64,000 bases of DNA from Quercus robur (GCF_932294415.1 NC_065541.1:66990695-67054694), one strand, 5' to 3'. Positions 50,987 through 64,000 are shown, numbered from the stretch's first letter. The notes: generated from the letters alone by a model not told the origin. A program made the numbers and translations.

Positions 50987-53900
50987 TTAAATCGCAGATT
51001 GAGACAATGTCAGGGGAGTGAAAATATAAACCAGACAATCATGAGCATCCACATAGGCACTGAATGATGACACTGCATTTCCCGTAACATTTTTGTGCTG
51101 CAAGCAGCAGTGAGAACAAGTTAGCATAGAATAATTTTGGAAAGTCAAAACCTTGAAACAACTAAGAAGTTAACTAAAGTGCTTCAACTCTAAGCTTGAT
51201 AAGTAGCTTAGACTAAAAAATCTACAATTTGTCACAAGAGAAATGGTAAGAGAATTTAAACTGATCAAGCTCCGAATCACATAAACCATCTCGACCCAAT
51301 GCCCACCGTGTTAACCCCAAGCAGGTTCTCTGTCAAATAAAATGTTCTGTTTGGCAGGGCCTATTTGATGCAGCTTAGTATTTAATTGGTTCATACAGGT
51401 CAATTTCCTTACCTGCCACAAATCTCTGATTGCGACACTAGTACCGGATTCAAGCCCAAGTGTTTCCCATAGAGCTGTAATAATTGCTCCCTTAGAACAG
51501 CAATTCCAAAGAGCAACAACCAAGCGATGTCCAGACAAAGGACCTGCCCAAACCTGAACAACAGAATCATATAACTAATGAACCAAGTCTCACGAGGTAT
51601 ACATCATCAAACTTTTCTACTTAATCATTATTGCTTTAGATAATTTGGTCTGCAAAAATATTAAATAACTATATTTTATGAAACTGGGAGCATTTCATCT
51701 TTTATATTCTCATTAAAGTCAACACAAACTTGTTTACACATTCACAGTCTAGCATAGCTTTTTAATTGTGAGTACGGAGTTAATTTTTCCTTTTCCATTA
51801 AAGCCCCGTATGGGATAGTGGTGAAAGTTTTTCAAGTCTTCAATTAAAGAGCATTCAGACTAAAGCACATTTGGCTTGCAAAAAATTCAAAAGTATTTAC
51901 AACCCCCTCCCCCCCAAAACAATTGTTACAGGGGAAGGAAGTGCACTTCTGAGCTAAGCTCATTGGCTTTAGAAGTATTTACATTTCCCATGTCACGGCA
52001 GTAACATCATTTAAATATGCCAAAAAGAGGTGCAAATGAGGAAAACCTGTAGGCAACCATCTGTTCCTGTAACATTAACTTTCCTTCCCTGAACTCCAAG
52101 TGAGTCTGCAAAACGAAATTGCTTCTTCCTTAGTTTTGTTACAATGATTAGTTTTGTGACATGTAAACAGCATAGTAATGAAGACAGACTGCAAAAGTAT
52201 ATTAAAACAGCTGAAGAAAAGCAGAGAGAGAGAGTATGTTTCACCTTGGTTTACGGCAATGATCTCCCTATTTGTTAAAATCTCATAAGTTTCTGCAGTC
52301 ATGTTTCTTACATCACAACCAACCAAAAGAGGGGCCTGCACGTTTGTGAAGTGTTAAAAAAGTCAAATTAATATTGAGTAAAGTAAAGGTCAGTTAGATG
52401 GAGCATATATCTCTTATGCTATCCTCCCCAGTGCAAGCTTGAAGTGAAGTAATTTAATTAGTGTGTGCTAAGATAATGCCCATAACAGTAAAAATTTTAG
52501 CAGCATTAGTTAGCCCAATAGGGGACAAATAATTTAAAAATTCAGGCTATGTAGGAGAGTGAATGTCGATGTCCAAATATCATAGATGCATCACAGACGA
52601 CAGATACATACTTTCTGAGAACTAGGAGTATTTAAATAGAGTTCACCATGAACTCATGCATGTACATAAAAAAGAAAAGAAAAGAATACACCACAATTTC
52701 AGACCAGTAAGAAAGTAGAACAAATCAAAAGAGACCTTCATCAAAGCCCAGATGCTAAAATGAGCACGGTACTCCTGGTATGTCATGCCTCCATTGCCAA
52801 CTTCCAACATATCCGGATCTACCCAGAAAAGATAATATGGAGAATAAGAAAAACTAGCTCACAGTTGGAGTTGATTGCTGCACTAGCATAATTGATTTAT
52901 TTTACAAAGATCAAATTTTTACCATTCCATCCACCAGGTCCAGCGTAGGCTGCCCATTTGTCATTCAGATCGGCAATTGTAGTCATGCTTATCAATAAAA
53001 GAACAAAAACTCAATCAATATGACAGTCAACACACTAAGAAATCTACATTTTTGCCCCTGGTTTTTTTTTTTTTTTTCTTTCTTCTCTTAAGTGGATAAT
53101 AACACTAGCACATCATGTGTAAAATAATAAGAGTATTTGCAACCAAACCTGCAAATGCAACACACACTTTTCAAATGGGAATATCTCTTTTAGAGAAATG
53201 CACTTCAAAAGAATAATAAACTTGGGAGAAATAAGAAATCTCTATACACGTAAAGGGGTCAGATATCATATCAGCCAACTCTTTAATTTGTTTAAATGGA
53301 TACTCTCATACCCAACTCACTAATGTTCCCATCATGATAGTTGTTGATACTATGGGTGATCCTAAGGATAATTACTTTTTTGGAACAAGATATATCCCCA
53401 TTATATACTATAGTCTATATCTAATGCCTTTAGTGATTCTTGATATCAGGGTGCATGTCAGGTCATCAAGTAGCAACGTTACCTATAGAACACAAGTACG
53501 TAACCCAACTCACTACAGTTTCCATCAGGATAGAAAGTTGATACTACGGGTGATCCTAAGGATATTCACTATTCACTTTTGGAATGAGATATTATCCCCA
53601 TCATATGTTGTATCTAATGCCTTCAGTTACTCTTGATATCAGGGTGCAGGTCAGGTCATCAAGTAGCAATGTTACCAATAGGAGTAGTCAGGTTGTCAAT
53701 TCTTTTAACTTTTTTGCTTGTAGGGGGGGTGAGTGGACACACTACACATTATATCTTGAACTCATGACCTCACCCTCCATCTTCATCTTACAAGGGGGAA
53801 AATGTGCCATTGAGCAAGAGCTCATTGGCTGGATGAGCTGTCAATTTAATGTATGAAAATGGAATACGGACCTGTTTGCAAAATGTGATTCTGATGTTTC

Positions 53901-55834
53901 AATGGAGAGCAGGCTTATGTTCCACACAACTTAGAAGGAGGCTAGAAAAGCTATTCTGAGTTTATATGAACTGTTGCGCATAGCATTTTGAACTATGACA
54001 TAATACAGGCAGTATTCTTTCAGTAGATTCAAGAATCTCACCTTGCCCATGAATCATTGATGTCACCAGTTGTACGCCAGCTATTTCCAACCCTGCCTGC
54101 CCATAAGGCTGGATCATCCTCACCCCTGTAAAACCATAATAATAAAAGGGCAACATTTTCTGTTAATGTAAATGTTCACTAATCAGGATTCTAAACAAAG
54201 AGATCAATAAAGTGTATTACCATTCACAAAGTGAGTAGAATATTGTGCGTCCAGTTGCATTTAGAGCATCACGCATTGGTGGGTATCTGGAAATTATCAA
54301 TCCACATCAAGTCAATTGGAAGCTACTTGGAAATGATTATTTGAAGGCTTAGACGAGACTAACATAAAAGGTGTTACCGTTTTTTTGGCTTGATGCCTAG
54401 ATTGAAGCAGTTGTCATACTTCAGATAATCCACACCCTGTTAAGACAACATAAAAAAAACATTGTGTAGAAGTAAAAAGACCATGGCTGTACAACTGACA
54501 GAATTCCTCACTAAATCTAAAGATCCTAATTTCTGATTTTGAGTTATCTTATTATTAACTTAGAAAAGCAATTCGGACTGTTTTTATGTGACACTCAAAG
54601 CATTCCCAAATTCCTTTATAAAAAAAAAAAACCTATCTAAATTAGCGGAGGAATGAAATTGTTTGGAGTTTGAGTTAATCAACGTATTTGATGACTAATA
54701 TTTAGACATGAGTTGTCCAATTTCATAATTGCATTGTGGTAACTCCATTCCCCAATTATGGATTTGATTCTTAATATGCCATAGGAAGAACTGTAAAACA
54801 TATAGAGGCAATGCCAAACAGTTCCAAACGATCTCAAAGTCAATGATGAATATTTGATAGACTTTCTAGTAATACTCAGTAAGTGATAACAGAAACCAAC
54901 CCAAGAAGCAAACGACTCTGCGTCATCAGTTTCATGGAATAGTGATCCTGGTCGAACTTCACATGTAAAAGCCCTGTGGGATGCAATTAGGTAAGTAGAT
55001 GACTGAGAAATAGATTACTTTAGAAGCTTCTGGCCAGCTGTAGGGAATTTGACCTACCCAGCATCAGAATATATCCCAAGCTTGAGGCCCTTTGCATGCA
55101 CATAATCAGCAAGAGATTTAATTCCTGATGGAAAATTTTTTGGATCAGGGACCAATTGACCCTGCACAATTAAAAAGGCCTCAATAGGAAATTAAATCTT
55201 AGGGTAATTGCACAATATTTAGTAGTGAACACTTCTTGGGCAAAAAGTTTCTTCAAATGGAGAAATGAAGTGGTGCAAATAATTTGCTCCACAATTAAAC
55301 ACATGAAGAAAAGCTATATAAATAGAGTGCAAGACAGATGAAAGTACAGTTATTATAATAAGGAACAATTTTGATCTGTCCCACCAAAAACAAGAAACTC
55401 AAGATGAATTTAAAGTTAAGAAAATCACTTATCTAATTGTGATCTACACTACTGATGTCAGAAAGTACAAAGTCAATGAGAGTTGTGATTAGGTGAAATT
55501 AAAGGATGAAATTGACCTCTGAATTCCGAGTTGTGTTGGACCAGCAATCATCTGCAGTCCATGAAAATAAATAAGTCTAAAACAGATAAAATTGAAGTTA
55601 AATACTTGAAACATGCCAGAAAAATACCTATATTGAGATACACATAGCCTAAATCAGCCAAACCCGTTGAGACAAGTGCATCAGCTGCCAATGACCAAAA
55701 AGATGATGAGAAATTGGGAATATATACAAGCATACACCATATATTTATGCCAATGCATACATATATACATAACACACACACCCAAAAAGTGAGAACAAGG
55801 ATGTCAAGGAAGAGGATTCTCTCCACTTGATTTA

Positions 55835-55870
<36 letters not shown>

Positions 55871-57446
55871 TAACATTAGTAGAAGTGATAAAAAATGACT
55901 TATCAATTAAGGAAGTAACAAAGAATATGACTTCAAATATAATAGAATAGAGAAAAAGAATACATGTGGCCAACTAATCTTTTGAGGATACATAGCTGAC
56001 CCAAAAATTTGGGACTAAGGCTTCTTGTTGTTGTTGTTATATAAATCAAACTGTAGTTGCAGATGCACCTAAATATGGTCCTCTACATGCATGCATCAGT
56101 TTTTTAAAGAGTAAGAATTATGAGTTAACAAGGCATGCAGCAGCTTGAATGTATGCTAGGCAAGAATCTGTTAGGTTTAACTTCTACAAGGAAAACAATA
56201 TGTATAGCAAAAAAACAGACATGCAGGTTTTCTCTTCTTATTGATAATAGAAAACATTAAAAATTATGAAATAAAATAGACTGAAAATAAGAGGGTTCCC
56301 ATATTGTATACAAATCCAAATTTATTCAAAATTAACACCAGAACAAACACAATACTCCATTTATCTACAAGGACTGTTTGTCCTCTAATCATACTTATTC
56401 CTTCTACAGTTACGAAATCTTGTAACATTATTAGACCCTGCATAATTTTATAGTCATCATTCCTCATACAATCCTCAATTTCAAATTCTTGAGGACCCCA
56501 AATAAGTAACGCGCTTCTAAGACTAAACCATATAGATGCGAGGTTTGGAATTCAAGAAGCAAGAAACTTGACTCCACTCACTACCAAGAAGACAATAATG
56601 CCACAAAATGCAAGTAATATATGTAAATATATAACTGGTCTTACCAGATATCCATAAAAAGCTACTGAGTAATGAACCATGATAGCAAGAATAAAATACC
56701 TGTTTCCTTGATGACTGTCTCATTGATATTGCAGGCAAAGAAATTCCAGCTATTCCATCTGCCCACACATATCAACAAACAGATATTATATATGCATTAC
56801 CAAAACTACTACTGATAATAATTAAAAAATTTCTCCTCTAAAAGAAAAAAAAATTTAATGACACATTGAATCAGCAGTATTGCCTAATGAACAAAATCAA
56901 ATTCCTACTCATTCGCTAGGCATACGACAAATTTCACTAATTTCGCTTTACAAATTGACGTGTCGACCTTTAAACATAGACAAAAAAAAGTAATTAAGAA
57001 ATTAATTAATTATGTTATAAACATTTTGTAGTAAAATAAAAAAATTAAAGAGCTCCCTTTTACTCTTTTCGCTGTGATATTCCCATTTCCCACAAACACA
57101 AGAAAAGAATGATCTTCTTTTTTCTTCTTTAAATACAAACAAAGATGTAAAATTGACAGAACCCCATTAGCAAAACGATGAAGAAAGACATGCTAAAAAC
57201 GCGAGAGAAGCAAAGAGAGTCAAACCCCATCTGAGGCGTCTGAGCCAAACCGTTGTTGAGGTTGAAAATACCATATTTGGAAGTATCATAAATCGTACTA
57301 AAACTGGGTCCAAACCCGGATTTCTCATAGCTCTGCAATAGAGGCACCACTTTTCCTTCGATTGCCACAACAAACAACATCCATAGCCAAAAAACAGCCA
57401 CAAAACTCAATGAAAAAACACAGCTCTTCTTCTTCCTCATCGCCAT
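50987..57446 (-). CDS. AGAL3: Alpha-galactosidase, GH27 (melibiase), secreted
   Basis: Hydrolyses terminal alpha-1,6-galactose from raffinose-type sugars, galactomannan or galactolipid; apoplast or vacuole expected. Exons: 57446-57226, 56758-56700, 55684-55628, 55551-55517, 55161-55058, 54973-54901, 54436-54378, 54286-54221, 54125-54042, 52987-52923, 52818-52736, 52335-52245, 52105-52047, 51553-51413, 51097-50987; 435 aa, all phases join. Signal peptide at 1 to about 30 (MAMRKKK then hydrophobic). Catalytic barrel from [15 protein letters not shown]. Nucleophile Asp191 (YLKYDNC) and acid/base Asp246 (RTTGDI) are 55 residues apart, as in rice alpha-galactosidase. [11 protein letters not shown] and the C-terminal beta domain are complete. 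It resembles AT3G56310. Introns carry AT microsatellite (about 55838-55866) and a tandem repeat. Confidence 0.95.
53309..53690. repeat. Two-copy tandem repeat in a galactosidase intron
   Basis: acccaactcacta followed by gttgatacta(t/c)gggtgatccta begins near 53310 and again near 53504, each followed by atctaatgcctt and caggtcatcaagtagcaa. Period about 190 bases, clearly diverged. Confidence 0.85.
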
Positions 57447-58701
57447 TAATGAATGAATGAATGATCAGCGTTCTCTACCTTCAGTAACGTTAATATTTGG
57501 ACAGGAAAAGGAAACATCGAGAGGAGATGTATTTATGTACTACAAATCTATGTAAATGTACAGTGTGAGATGGAGGAGGAGACAAAAAAAACCAACGAGG
57601 CAACATTTGGAATTGTTCTTTATCCGTTTTGTTTTTTTTTTCAATGCACGTGATAGCAGGTGAGGAAGAAACCTTTTTTTTTTTTTTTTTTTTTGGGCTT
57701 TATCTATTTGTACAATTCTGAAATGAAGAAGCTATTTCCAACTCATCACGCAATCTTATCTATGTACTTGTCTATAAAGAGAATGATTATCTATGCATTT
57801 TGTTTTGTCTTTTACCGGGCAAAATACAGTTAACAGCCTGAGACCTGATAGCCTACCAGCACCCCATGAGTTAATAACTAATATTAACCAAATCCAAATA
57901 TTTCATGGTAAAATACATTCAACAGCTCGAGTGGTAATAGCCTACTAGCACCCTGAGAGCTAATAGCCTAATATCAGTCAGATTCAAAACTGACCAACTT
58001 GGTATTTAAAGTCTAAACACCATGAGATAAATGAAAAAAAAGAAAAAAAGATTCCTAATGGTGTTGGATTTTGGGACTAAGTTAGGTAATTTTGAAATGT
58101 CTTGAACTTAGCTGGCATAAACTTAAACCTAAGAACGTTGATTGAAATTTTACCCTTTTTATTTTATTGTTTTTATAAATTTTTATAAAAGGAATGGATG
58201 AAAGTCTCATGAAATCTAAAACTATTTTTATCATTTTGAATGCTAGAAATATTATAAACTTTGCTTATTATATAGATCTTACAAAGATGAACTTTTAAAT
58301 AAAAATAAAAAAGTAAGTAAATTTTTTTATGCAATAAATTTATTTGATACAACATCAATCACATTCATAGTCATGTCAACTTGTAACCTTTTTTTTATAA
58401 TAAAAGTGATAGTGATTTTAGTAATTTCCAACCCATGCTATTTTTGTACAAAATTTATAGACACAATTTCTTAGGCATTGTATCTTAAATTTCTTAATTA
58501 AGGGGGTTCTAATAAACTTCACTTGTTGAATAATATAGATGAGTTTGAATTACGCTTATACAAAAATAAAATCAATTAGTGTAATTTTTTTTAATAAATT
58601 TTCAATCAATCAATTGATGTATTAACTTAATGACAAAGGGTAATTAGCATAAACTGAATCATATAAATTTAAAACCTATCGTGTATACTATATATGTACG
58701 T
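57447..58701. other. Galactosidase upstream region and AT-rich spacer
   Basis: The first part is the minus-strand promoter and 5' UTR of the galactosidase gene; I see no convincing TATA box. Poly(T) runs lie at about 57638 and 57674-57694. A short two-copy repeat (about 57830-57965) shares gcctac(c/t)agcacc words and resembles the MITE at 18210. Confidence 0.45.
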
Positions 58702-59319
58702 TGTAGGGCCCGACAACAGATGGACCAGATCCACCTGTTCACAGGAAGACTTAAGGCCCAAGCCGAAGAAGATAGTAGTCCAAGCCCAATAACGCAAAGC
58801 ATCCATGTGCCAGAAAAGCCGCCGAGGAGGGTATAGCTCTCGGCTGGCCCAGAACTACACTAAGGAAAGGGGCAAAAGTGGCATAGGGATAATCTTGTAA
58901 GAAATCTGAAATATCTAGGAAAGGCTGCCCATACTACCTGTCCTAGACAGAGCTTTGCCTCTCACAGAGTCGTGTTCCTTTAGCCTACTTAACCACTCCC
59001 CAACAACTCAGGTCTAAAACTGATGGGACAAGTATCAGTCTTGAAAGGGTCGACCCTACACGTGGACGAAGGAAATTGAACGCATGCGAGTATAAAAGAA
59101 AAAATATGTAACCTAAACAAAGGGCCTCCAGTCCTACGGAAAAAGGGGAGGTGCTTCAAAGGAAAAGAAATTGGAATCATGCATAAATATCTTAAGAAAT
59201 CCACAGCCGGGTAAACACGACTTAGCCTTTCGATCCCACTTTCTACAAATGATATTGTATGGGCCCATTTACGTGCGAACCCAACCCAACTGCGGTTCCA
59301 CGCAAATCGTGCGCTTACA
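58702..59319 (+). repeat. 5' LTR, 618 bp
   Basis: Begins tgtagggcccgacaac, ends aaatcgtgcgcttaca. TATA-like tataaaag near 59091 after a tacacgtggacg motif. Confidence 0.95.
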
Positions 59320-59320
59320 A

Positions 59321-59339
59321 TTGGCGCCGTCTGTGGGGA
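59321..59339 (+). other. Primer-binding site
   Basis: ttggcgccgtctgtgggg follows the 5' LTR after one base. The first bases (tggcgccgt) match the type seen in plant Ty3/Gypsy elements that prime from tRNA-Asp-like ends; the exact tRNA is not settled. Confidence 0.7.
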
Positions 59340-59560
59340 TGGCTTGCGTGTTAGCTCGAGCGGTGGCGAGGTTGAGTTTCTGTCGAACAAGAGACTATGA
59401 GGATGCCCGTATCACCGGCGACGCATTGTCGTTATTCCCAACATAGGCTCCTGCTAGGGGCTACGTTCCACGGCGTCAACGACACGGGCAAGCTTAGGGG
59501 CTTCAAACATCAGGCCGACTTCTTCCACCTTATTCGAGGAGCAAAACCTTCGGAAGAAGA

Positions 59561-59965
59561 ATCAGACAAGTTTTGGACAGAACCAAGGCCTTGCATGGTC
59601 CTCGGACCCAAGCCTCTGGGGAAACCAACTACTTAAAAAGAATCAGACAAGTTTTGGACAGAACCAAGGCCTTGCATGGTCCTCGGACCCAAGCCTCTGG
59701 GGAAACCAACTACTTAAAAAGAATCAGACAAGTTTTGGACAGAACCAAGGCCTTGCATGGTCCTCGGACCCAAGCCTCTGGGGAAACCAACTACTTAAAA
59801 AGAATCAGACAAGTTTTGGACAGAACCAAGGCCTTGCATGGTCCTCGGACCCGAGCCTCTGGGGAAACCAACTACTTAAAAAGAATCACATAAGTTTTGG
59901 ACAGAACCAAGGCCTTGCATGGTCCTCGGACCCGAGCCTCTGGGGAAACCAACTACTTAAAAAGA
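59561..59965 (+). repeat. Five tandem copies of an 81-bp unit
   Basis: Units start at 59561, 59642, 59723, 59804 and 59885 with atcagacaagttttggacag (last copy altered) and contain ccttgcatggtcctcgga. They are almost identical. 81 is divisible by three, so a frame stays open (59573-59893, 106 aa) as a repeated 27-residue peptide. Looser single copies recur at about 61265-61480. Confidence 0.95.
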
Positions 59966-60000
59966 ATCATAGGGGGAAACCAACTACACAAAAGCGCCAT

Positions 60001-62900
60001 TGGAGCTCCCTAACTCCCAGTCGACTGCTCGGATGGATTATTTATAAATCATCAGCCTGGGACGACATTCACGCGCTTATCACAGAATGTCCAACTGATA
60101 TCCCGGTTAGTTTCTTAAGTTTGATTCATTACAAATTATCGGTATGATGCTTGATAGTGCTGACAGATGAGATTCGATTAGATTATGCTTCAAAGTAGCT
60201 TTATCACAAATATTCTCAAAGCAACACATACATAGGGCACATTCGTTCACAAAGTCGTGTTGCCCATTAGATCAACGCTTAAAACATGTAAATCAATTTC
60301 CATTTTTATTACGATGAAGAAATAGTACAATGTACAAATGAAAAGCTGGAATCAGCCCACGTCAAAGCTTACTACATAAGCAAGAAAAGAAAATACAAGA
60401 AAGCTGGAGAAAGCCGAGGAGGTATGTCGGAGGAAAGGTTGGCTACAGCTCCGAGACCTTATTCTTCCCCCGCACCCTTACATGCCCATAACTCAGGCAG
60501 CCAAAGAGACCCAACTTGAACCTGACGCCGTTGAAGAAAAGGTGCAGGGAGTTGAAGGTGATGGGGCTTTCTCTAAATATACACCTGCCGCAAAGCAGAG
60601 GCGTTGATGGAGGAAAACCCTTCTTCTGCCATACCAAAGTGTTGGCATGAACAGAGCCTGCTTCGGATTTTGGCTAAAAGAGGGAGAGACGCCGTTCTCC
60701 CTCGGTGGAGATGGAAAACTCTCCTGAACTTGTGCTTCCTATGCCCATATCTTACTGTTATAAGCCTCATGAAGACACGGCGCTTCTGCGGCGGAGACAT
60801 TTCTTTCTTCCCAACCCTCACTTTCAACATGTTATGCCAAGAAGGGAGAACTCCGGATATGGAAGCTGTGATGTGGGAGAAAATCTGAAGGATTTGTGCG
60901 TATATAAAGCAACTTTCTCTCCTTCCCATTTATTGGAAAAGACAAGGTGATGGCAGTCAACTCATGTAGCGTCCCGAGAAACGCTACAGACAAAACAGTC
61001 CTGGCTCAACTTCCAACATCAACTGCAACCACAAGATTAAAGAGCCTCGTAAAGGCGCACTTCGGTCATCGTGACATCAAAGAGTACCACGTGGCCAGAA
61101 GTTGCAGAAATATCTCTTAATTCATGGGCTAGGTGGATTCATGGCCCCGGGGCCGCTTTGTGTAAGGGCCCAGGTACTTTGGCCGACGCCAAGCAGCGGC
61201 CATGGCCGAGGACAATCACTGTTGGGCACCTCGGGAAATGCTCAAAAAAAAGGGAAAACCAAGTACTAGTGCAGACATTGGTCTCGGACAGAACCTAAGG
61301 CTTGCATGGTCCTCGGACTCAAGCTAAAAGGGGAAACCCAGTACCGATAAAAACCCAAGTCTCGGACTCAAGCCTCTGGGGAAAAATCAAGTACATAAGA
61401 TAAAACGCATACGTCCTGAACAAAACTCAGGTTTTGCAAAGTCCTCGGACTCAGGCTGCTTGGGAAGTCAACTACCCGAATGAAGAAATTTCTCGGCTTA
61501 AATACTGGAAAAGGTTAAGGCTCGCGTATCATGGAGATGGCAGAACGACCTAATGATTGCCAACCTAAGGAGGCCATTCATCCGGTGGGTAACGTGTCCT
61601 CGGATAACTACTTCTTACACCTTATCGAGCATTTAATGCCCATCACGGCTAATTTTAAGATAAGTCTCACTCCTCACTGGTCGGATTGTTATGTTGAATA
61701 ATAATCTTGTTAAAGTTATCGGGGCATCTTTTTAGGAACGATTACCTTGGCCTTAGTTATTATTGACTCAAATGCTATACTATTATGCCGAGCAGCGCTT
61801 TCACATTTGTTAAAATATATAAACAAGACATACGAAATAGAGTAACAATCACTTTTATTAATATGAAAAATTGTTACAACATACAAGGAAGGGCTTAAAC
61901 AAGCCTATACAAAAAAAAAAAATGAACTGCTAAAACAGTAACAACATCCGTAACATAAATAAGTAAACCATCAAGTGTCTTCTGAACTCGCCTTCAAAGT
62001 CTCTCTGAAATCTATGCCTCAGAACTGTTCATATCAGGAGAAGATCCTTATACAAAAATAATGGAGGAGAAGGAAGAAGAATTAGAAGACATGGAAGCAC
62101 TTCAGCAAGCTCTTGTCACTGAAGAATGCAAGGGAAAAAGAAGATGGAGGACATGAGCGGGAAGGAGGAGAAGAAGAGGGAAGCAATGAAAAGAAAGTAA
62201 AAGGAGCAAAAGAGGGAGAAGGGGAGCCATATTAGGTATGCTCATGAGAGAGCGGATGGAGATGACAAGGGAAGTTTCCGACCCAGTCACACCGGAGGTA
62301 AGGTGTGACGAGTCCCTGCTTCGGATTTTGGCTAAAAGAATGGGGAGACAAATCTTGAGTCTCCGCCATCCTTGCCCTGACCGAGCCATCTCAAGTTTTG
62401 TTAGGGCATGGCGTTTCTGGGAAAGGAAGGATTCATTCATGGCCGACTACTATGGTGGATGTGTTATTGGATTAGGAGTAACCAAAGGGAAGAAGTAAAC
62501 CACAAAAAGGGCCTGAGGGATTCAGATATGCAAGAATCACCTCTGGATCTCTCTCTTTATATAAGGGAGTAAAGCATGGGCACGTAACCCGCTCTGATCC
62601 TCAAGGAAATCTGCGAATAAATGCGCATTCATTCCATTCCCCCACGTTATCAGTAACCGTAAGATTTGGGGGGCCTCGTAAAAGGAAGATATTAAAAGCA
62701 CACTACGAATAACCGAACGGTATAAACGCATCACGCGCAAATCGAGGGAAACATCTCGTGGACCGGCACATTCCTTGGGGAGGTGAAAAGTCGCCGACGT
62801 TGATCAAGGGCCGAATTTAATGAGCCGCTATAAATGCTCGGTATTATCAAAACCCTCCTATTCAACTAAGGAGTCGGACAGCATGGTTTTGAGGGGCTAT
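60001..62900. other. Non-coding interior of the LTR element
   Basis: No retroviral-type domain on either strand. The word tgcttcggattttggctaaa occurs at about 60660 and about 62319 with similar surroundings, showing an old internal duplication. Small frames on both strands (for example 60573-60929 minus, 62102-62440 minus) are overlapping and not family-like. Confidence 0.6.
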
Positions 62901-63518
62901 TGTAGGGCCCGACAACAGATGGACCAGATCCACCTGTTCACAGGAAGACTTAAGGCCCAAGCCGAAGAAGATAGTAGTCCAAGCCCAATAACGCAAAGCA
63001 TCCATGTGCCAGAAAAGCCGCCGAGGAGGGTATAGCCCTCGGCTGGCCCAGAACTACACTAAGGAAAGGGGCAAAAGTGGCATAGGGATAATCTTGTAAG
63101 AAATCTGAAATATCTAGGAAAGGCTGCCCATACTACCTGTCCTAGACAGAGCTTTGCCTCTCACAGAGTCGTGTTCCTTTAGCCTACTTAACCACTCCCC
63201 AACAACTCAGGTCTAAAACTGATGGGACAAGTATCAGTCTTGAAAGGGTCGACCCTACACGTGGACGAAGGAAATTGAACGCATGCGAGTATAAAAGAAA
63301 AAATATGTAACCTAAACAAAGGGCCTCCAGTCCTACGGAAAAAGGGGAGGTGCTTCAAAGGAAAAGAAATTGGAATCATGCATAAATATCTTAAGAAATC
63401 CACAGCCGGGTAAACACGACTTAGCCTTTCGATCCCACTCTCTACAAATGATATTGTATGGGCCCATTTACGTGCGAACCCAACCCAACTGCGGTTCCAC
63501 GCAAATCGTGCGCTTACA
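62901..63518 (+). repeat. 3' LTR, 618 bp
   Basis: Same length as the 5' LTR and nearly identical. Confidence 0.95.
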
Positions 63519-63523
63519 TACGT

Positions 63524-64000
63524 AATTCTAATTAAATCAACATTGTGGCTTGTTAACTAATACAATACAACCATGTAGCTTTATTGACCAATGTAGCTTA
63601 AACTTTCTTGTATATAGTTACAATTTCAAAACAAAAATTATGGTTTAATTTAATTGAGGAACTTAACCTACAATACAAAAAATATTGTACTTTTGCTCAA
63701 TCATTTATAGTAAATGAGTTGTTTTAATTCCATCACATGATAATTCTCAACAATTTAAACGAATATTCACTAGCACTCTTCGGCAATTATTTAAATCATA
63801 AGGACATAAAAAAAAATTCATACAATTCATTGTTAAATATATGAATAATTGTTGTTTTGTGAGCTTGATCTAATCCAATATACCCAACCCCACAGTTACT
63901 TTATCAACACGAAATCTCTTTCAACTTTTAGATGGATAATGTAGATATAATAAAATGTATTTTGCCGACCAGACACATGTTTAAGTTCCGTGCAATTTTT
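63524..64000. other. AT-rich spacer, no gene seen
   Basis: Short unrelated frames only; continues the spacer that was split by the LTR element. Confidence 0.5.

Larger units (their letters stand above)
58702..63518 (+). mobile_element. Young non-autonomous LTR retrotransposon, 4.8 kb
   Basis: Two 618-bp LTRs (58702-59319, 62901-63518) enclose 3,581 bp. The 5-base duplication tacgt flanks it at 58697-58701 and 63519-63523. A primer-binding site follows the left LTR. A gaggggctat purine-rich tract precedes the right LTR. The interior lacks any gag, protease, reverse transcriptase, RNase H or integrase frame and is partly tandem repeats, so it must use enzymes from a relative. I found only two differences between the LTRs (positions 58835 and 59242 region), which implies a recent insertion. 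Confidence 0.95.

Noticed and set aside
57167-57403. 78-aa minus-strand frame inside the first galactosidase exon
   Set aside because: It is out of frame with the true exon, which has the signal peptide and the GH27 start.
59573-59893. 106-aa frame in the LTR element
   Set aside because: It is an exact product of an 81-bp tandem repeat; no domain or codon evidence for a protein.

Overview
This is plant nuclear DNA. Genes are split by GT-AG introns, the spacers are AT-rich, and MITEs, LTR elements, SINE/LINE remnants and microsatellites are dense. The proteins and repeats suggest a eudicot, probably a woody species. A Fagales/oak-like source is only an impression from the repeat vocabulary and was not tested. 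I found no prokaryotic, viral or CRISPR content.

Five protein-coding genes could be rebuilt exon by exon with consistent splice phases: (1) a mitochondrial-type manganese superoxide dismutase (4186-6894, +, 6 exons, 232 aa); (2) ribosomal protein eS26 (11497-13521, +, 5 exons, 129 aa); (3) a TRM1-family tRNA guanine-N2 dimethyltransferase (14457-19367, -, 6 exons, 431 aa), with an intron of about 3.2 kb full of repeats; (4) a PAP/OAS1-type nucleotidyltransferase (44505-49341 or 49471, +, 8-9 exons, about 748 aa); (5) a GH27 alpha-galactosidase (50987-57446, -, 15 exons, 435 aa). From memory, the same five families lie in this order at Arabidopsis AT3G56350, 56340, 56330, 56320 and 56310, so the window looks like a conserved microsynteny block stretched by repeats. 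The genes share no evident pathway; their grouping is ancestral gene order. RPS26/TRM1 and the nucleotidyltransferase/alpha-galactosidase are convergent pairs.

Layout: 1-4100 is spacer with MITEs; 4.1-6.9 kb SOD; 6.9-11.3 kb holds two TIR elements, a 36-bp perfect palindrome, a minisatellite and a tRNA-type SINE; 11.3-19.4 kb holds RPS26 and TRM1; 19.58-36.76 kb is a head-to-tail duplication of a roughly 8.6-kb block. Its right edge cuts through a 2.04-kb solo LTR, and its second copy carries two later insertions whose empty sites survive in the first copy. 37.9-44.5 kb is spacer and possible 5' leader with a LINE tail and tandem repeats; 44.5-57.4 kb holds the last two genes; 58.7-63.5 kb is a very young non-autonomous LTR retrotransposon with 618-bp LTRs and TACGT target duplications.

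The most unusual structure is a 1.25-kb array inside the TRM1 intron. Its roughly 30-bp units flip orientation in blocks, and it includes a perfect inverted repeat with 100-bp arms and a 3-base spacer.
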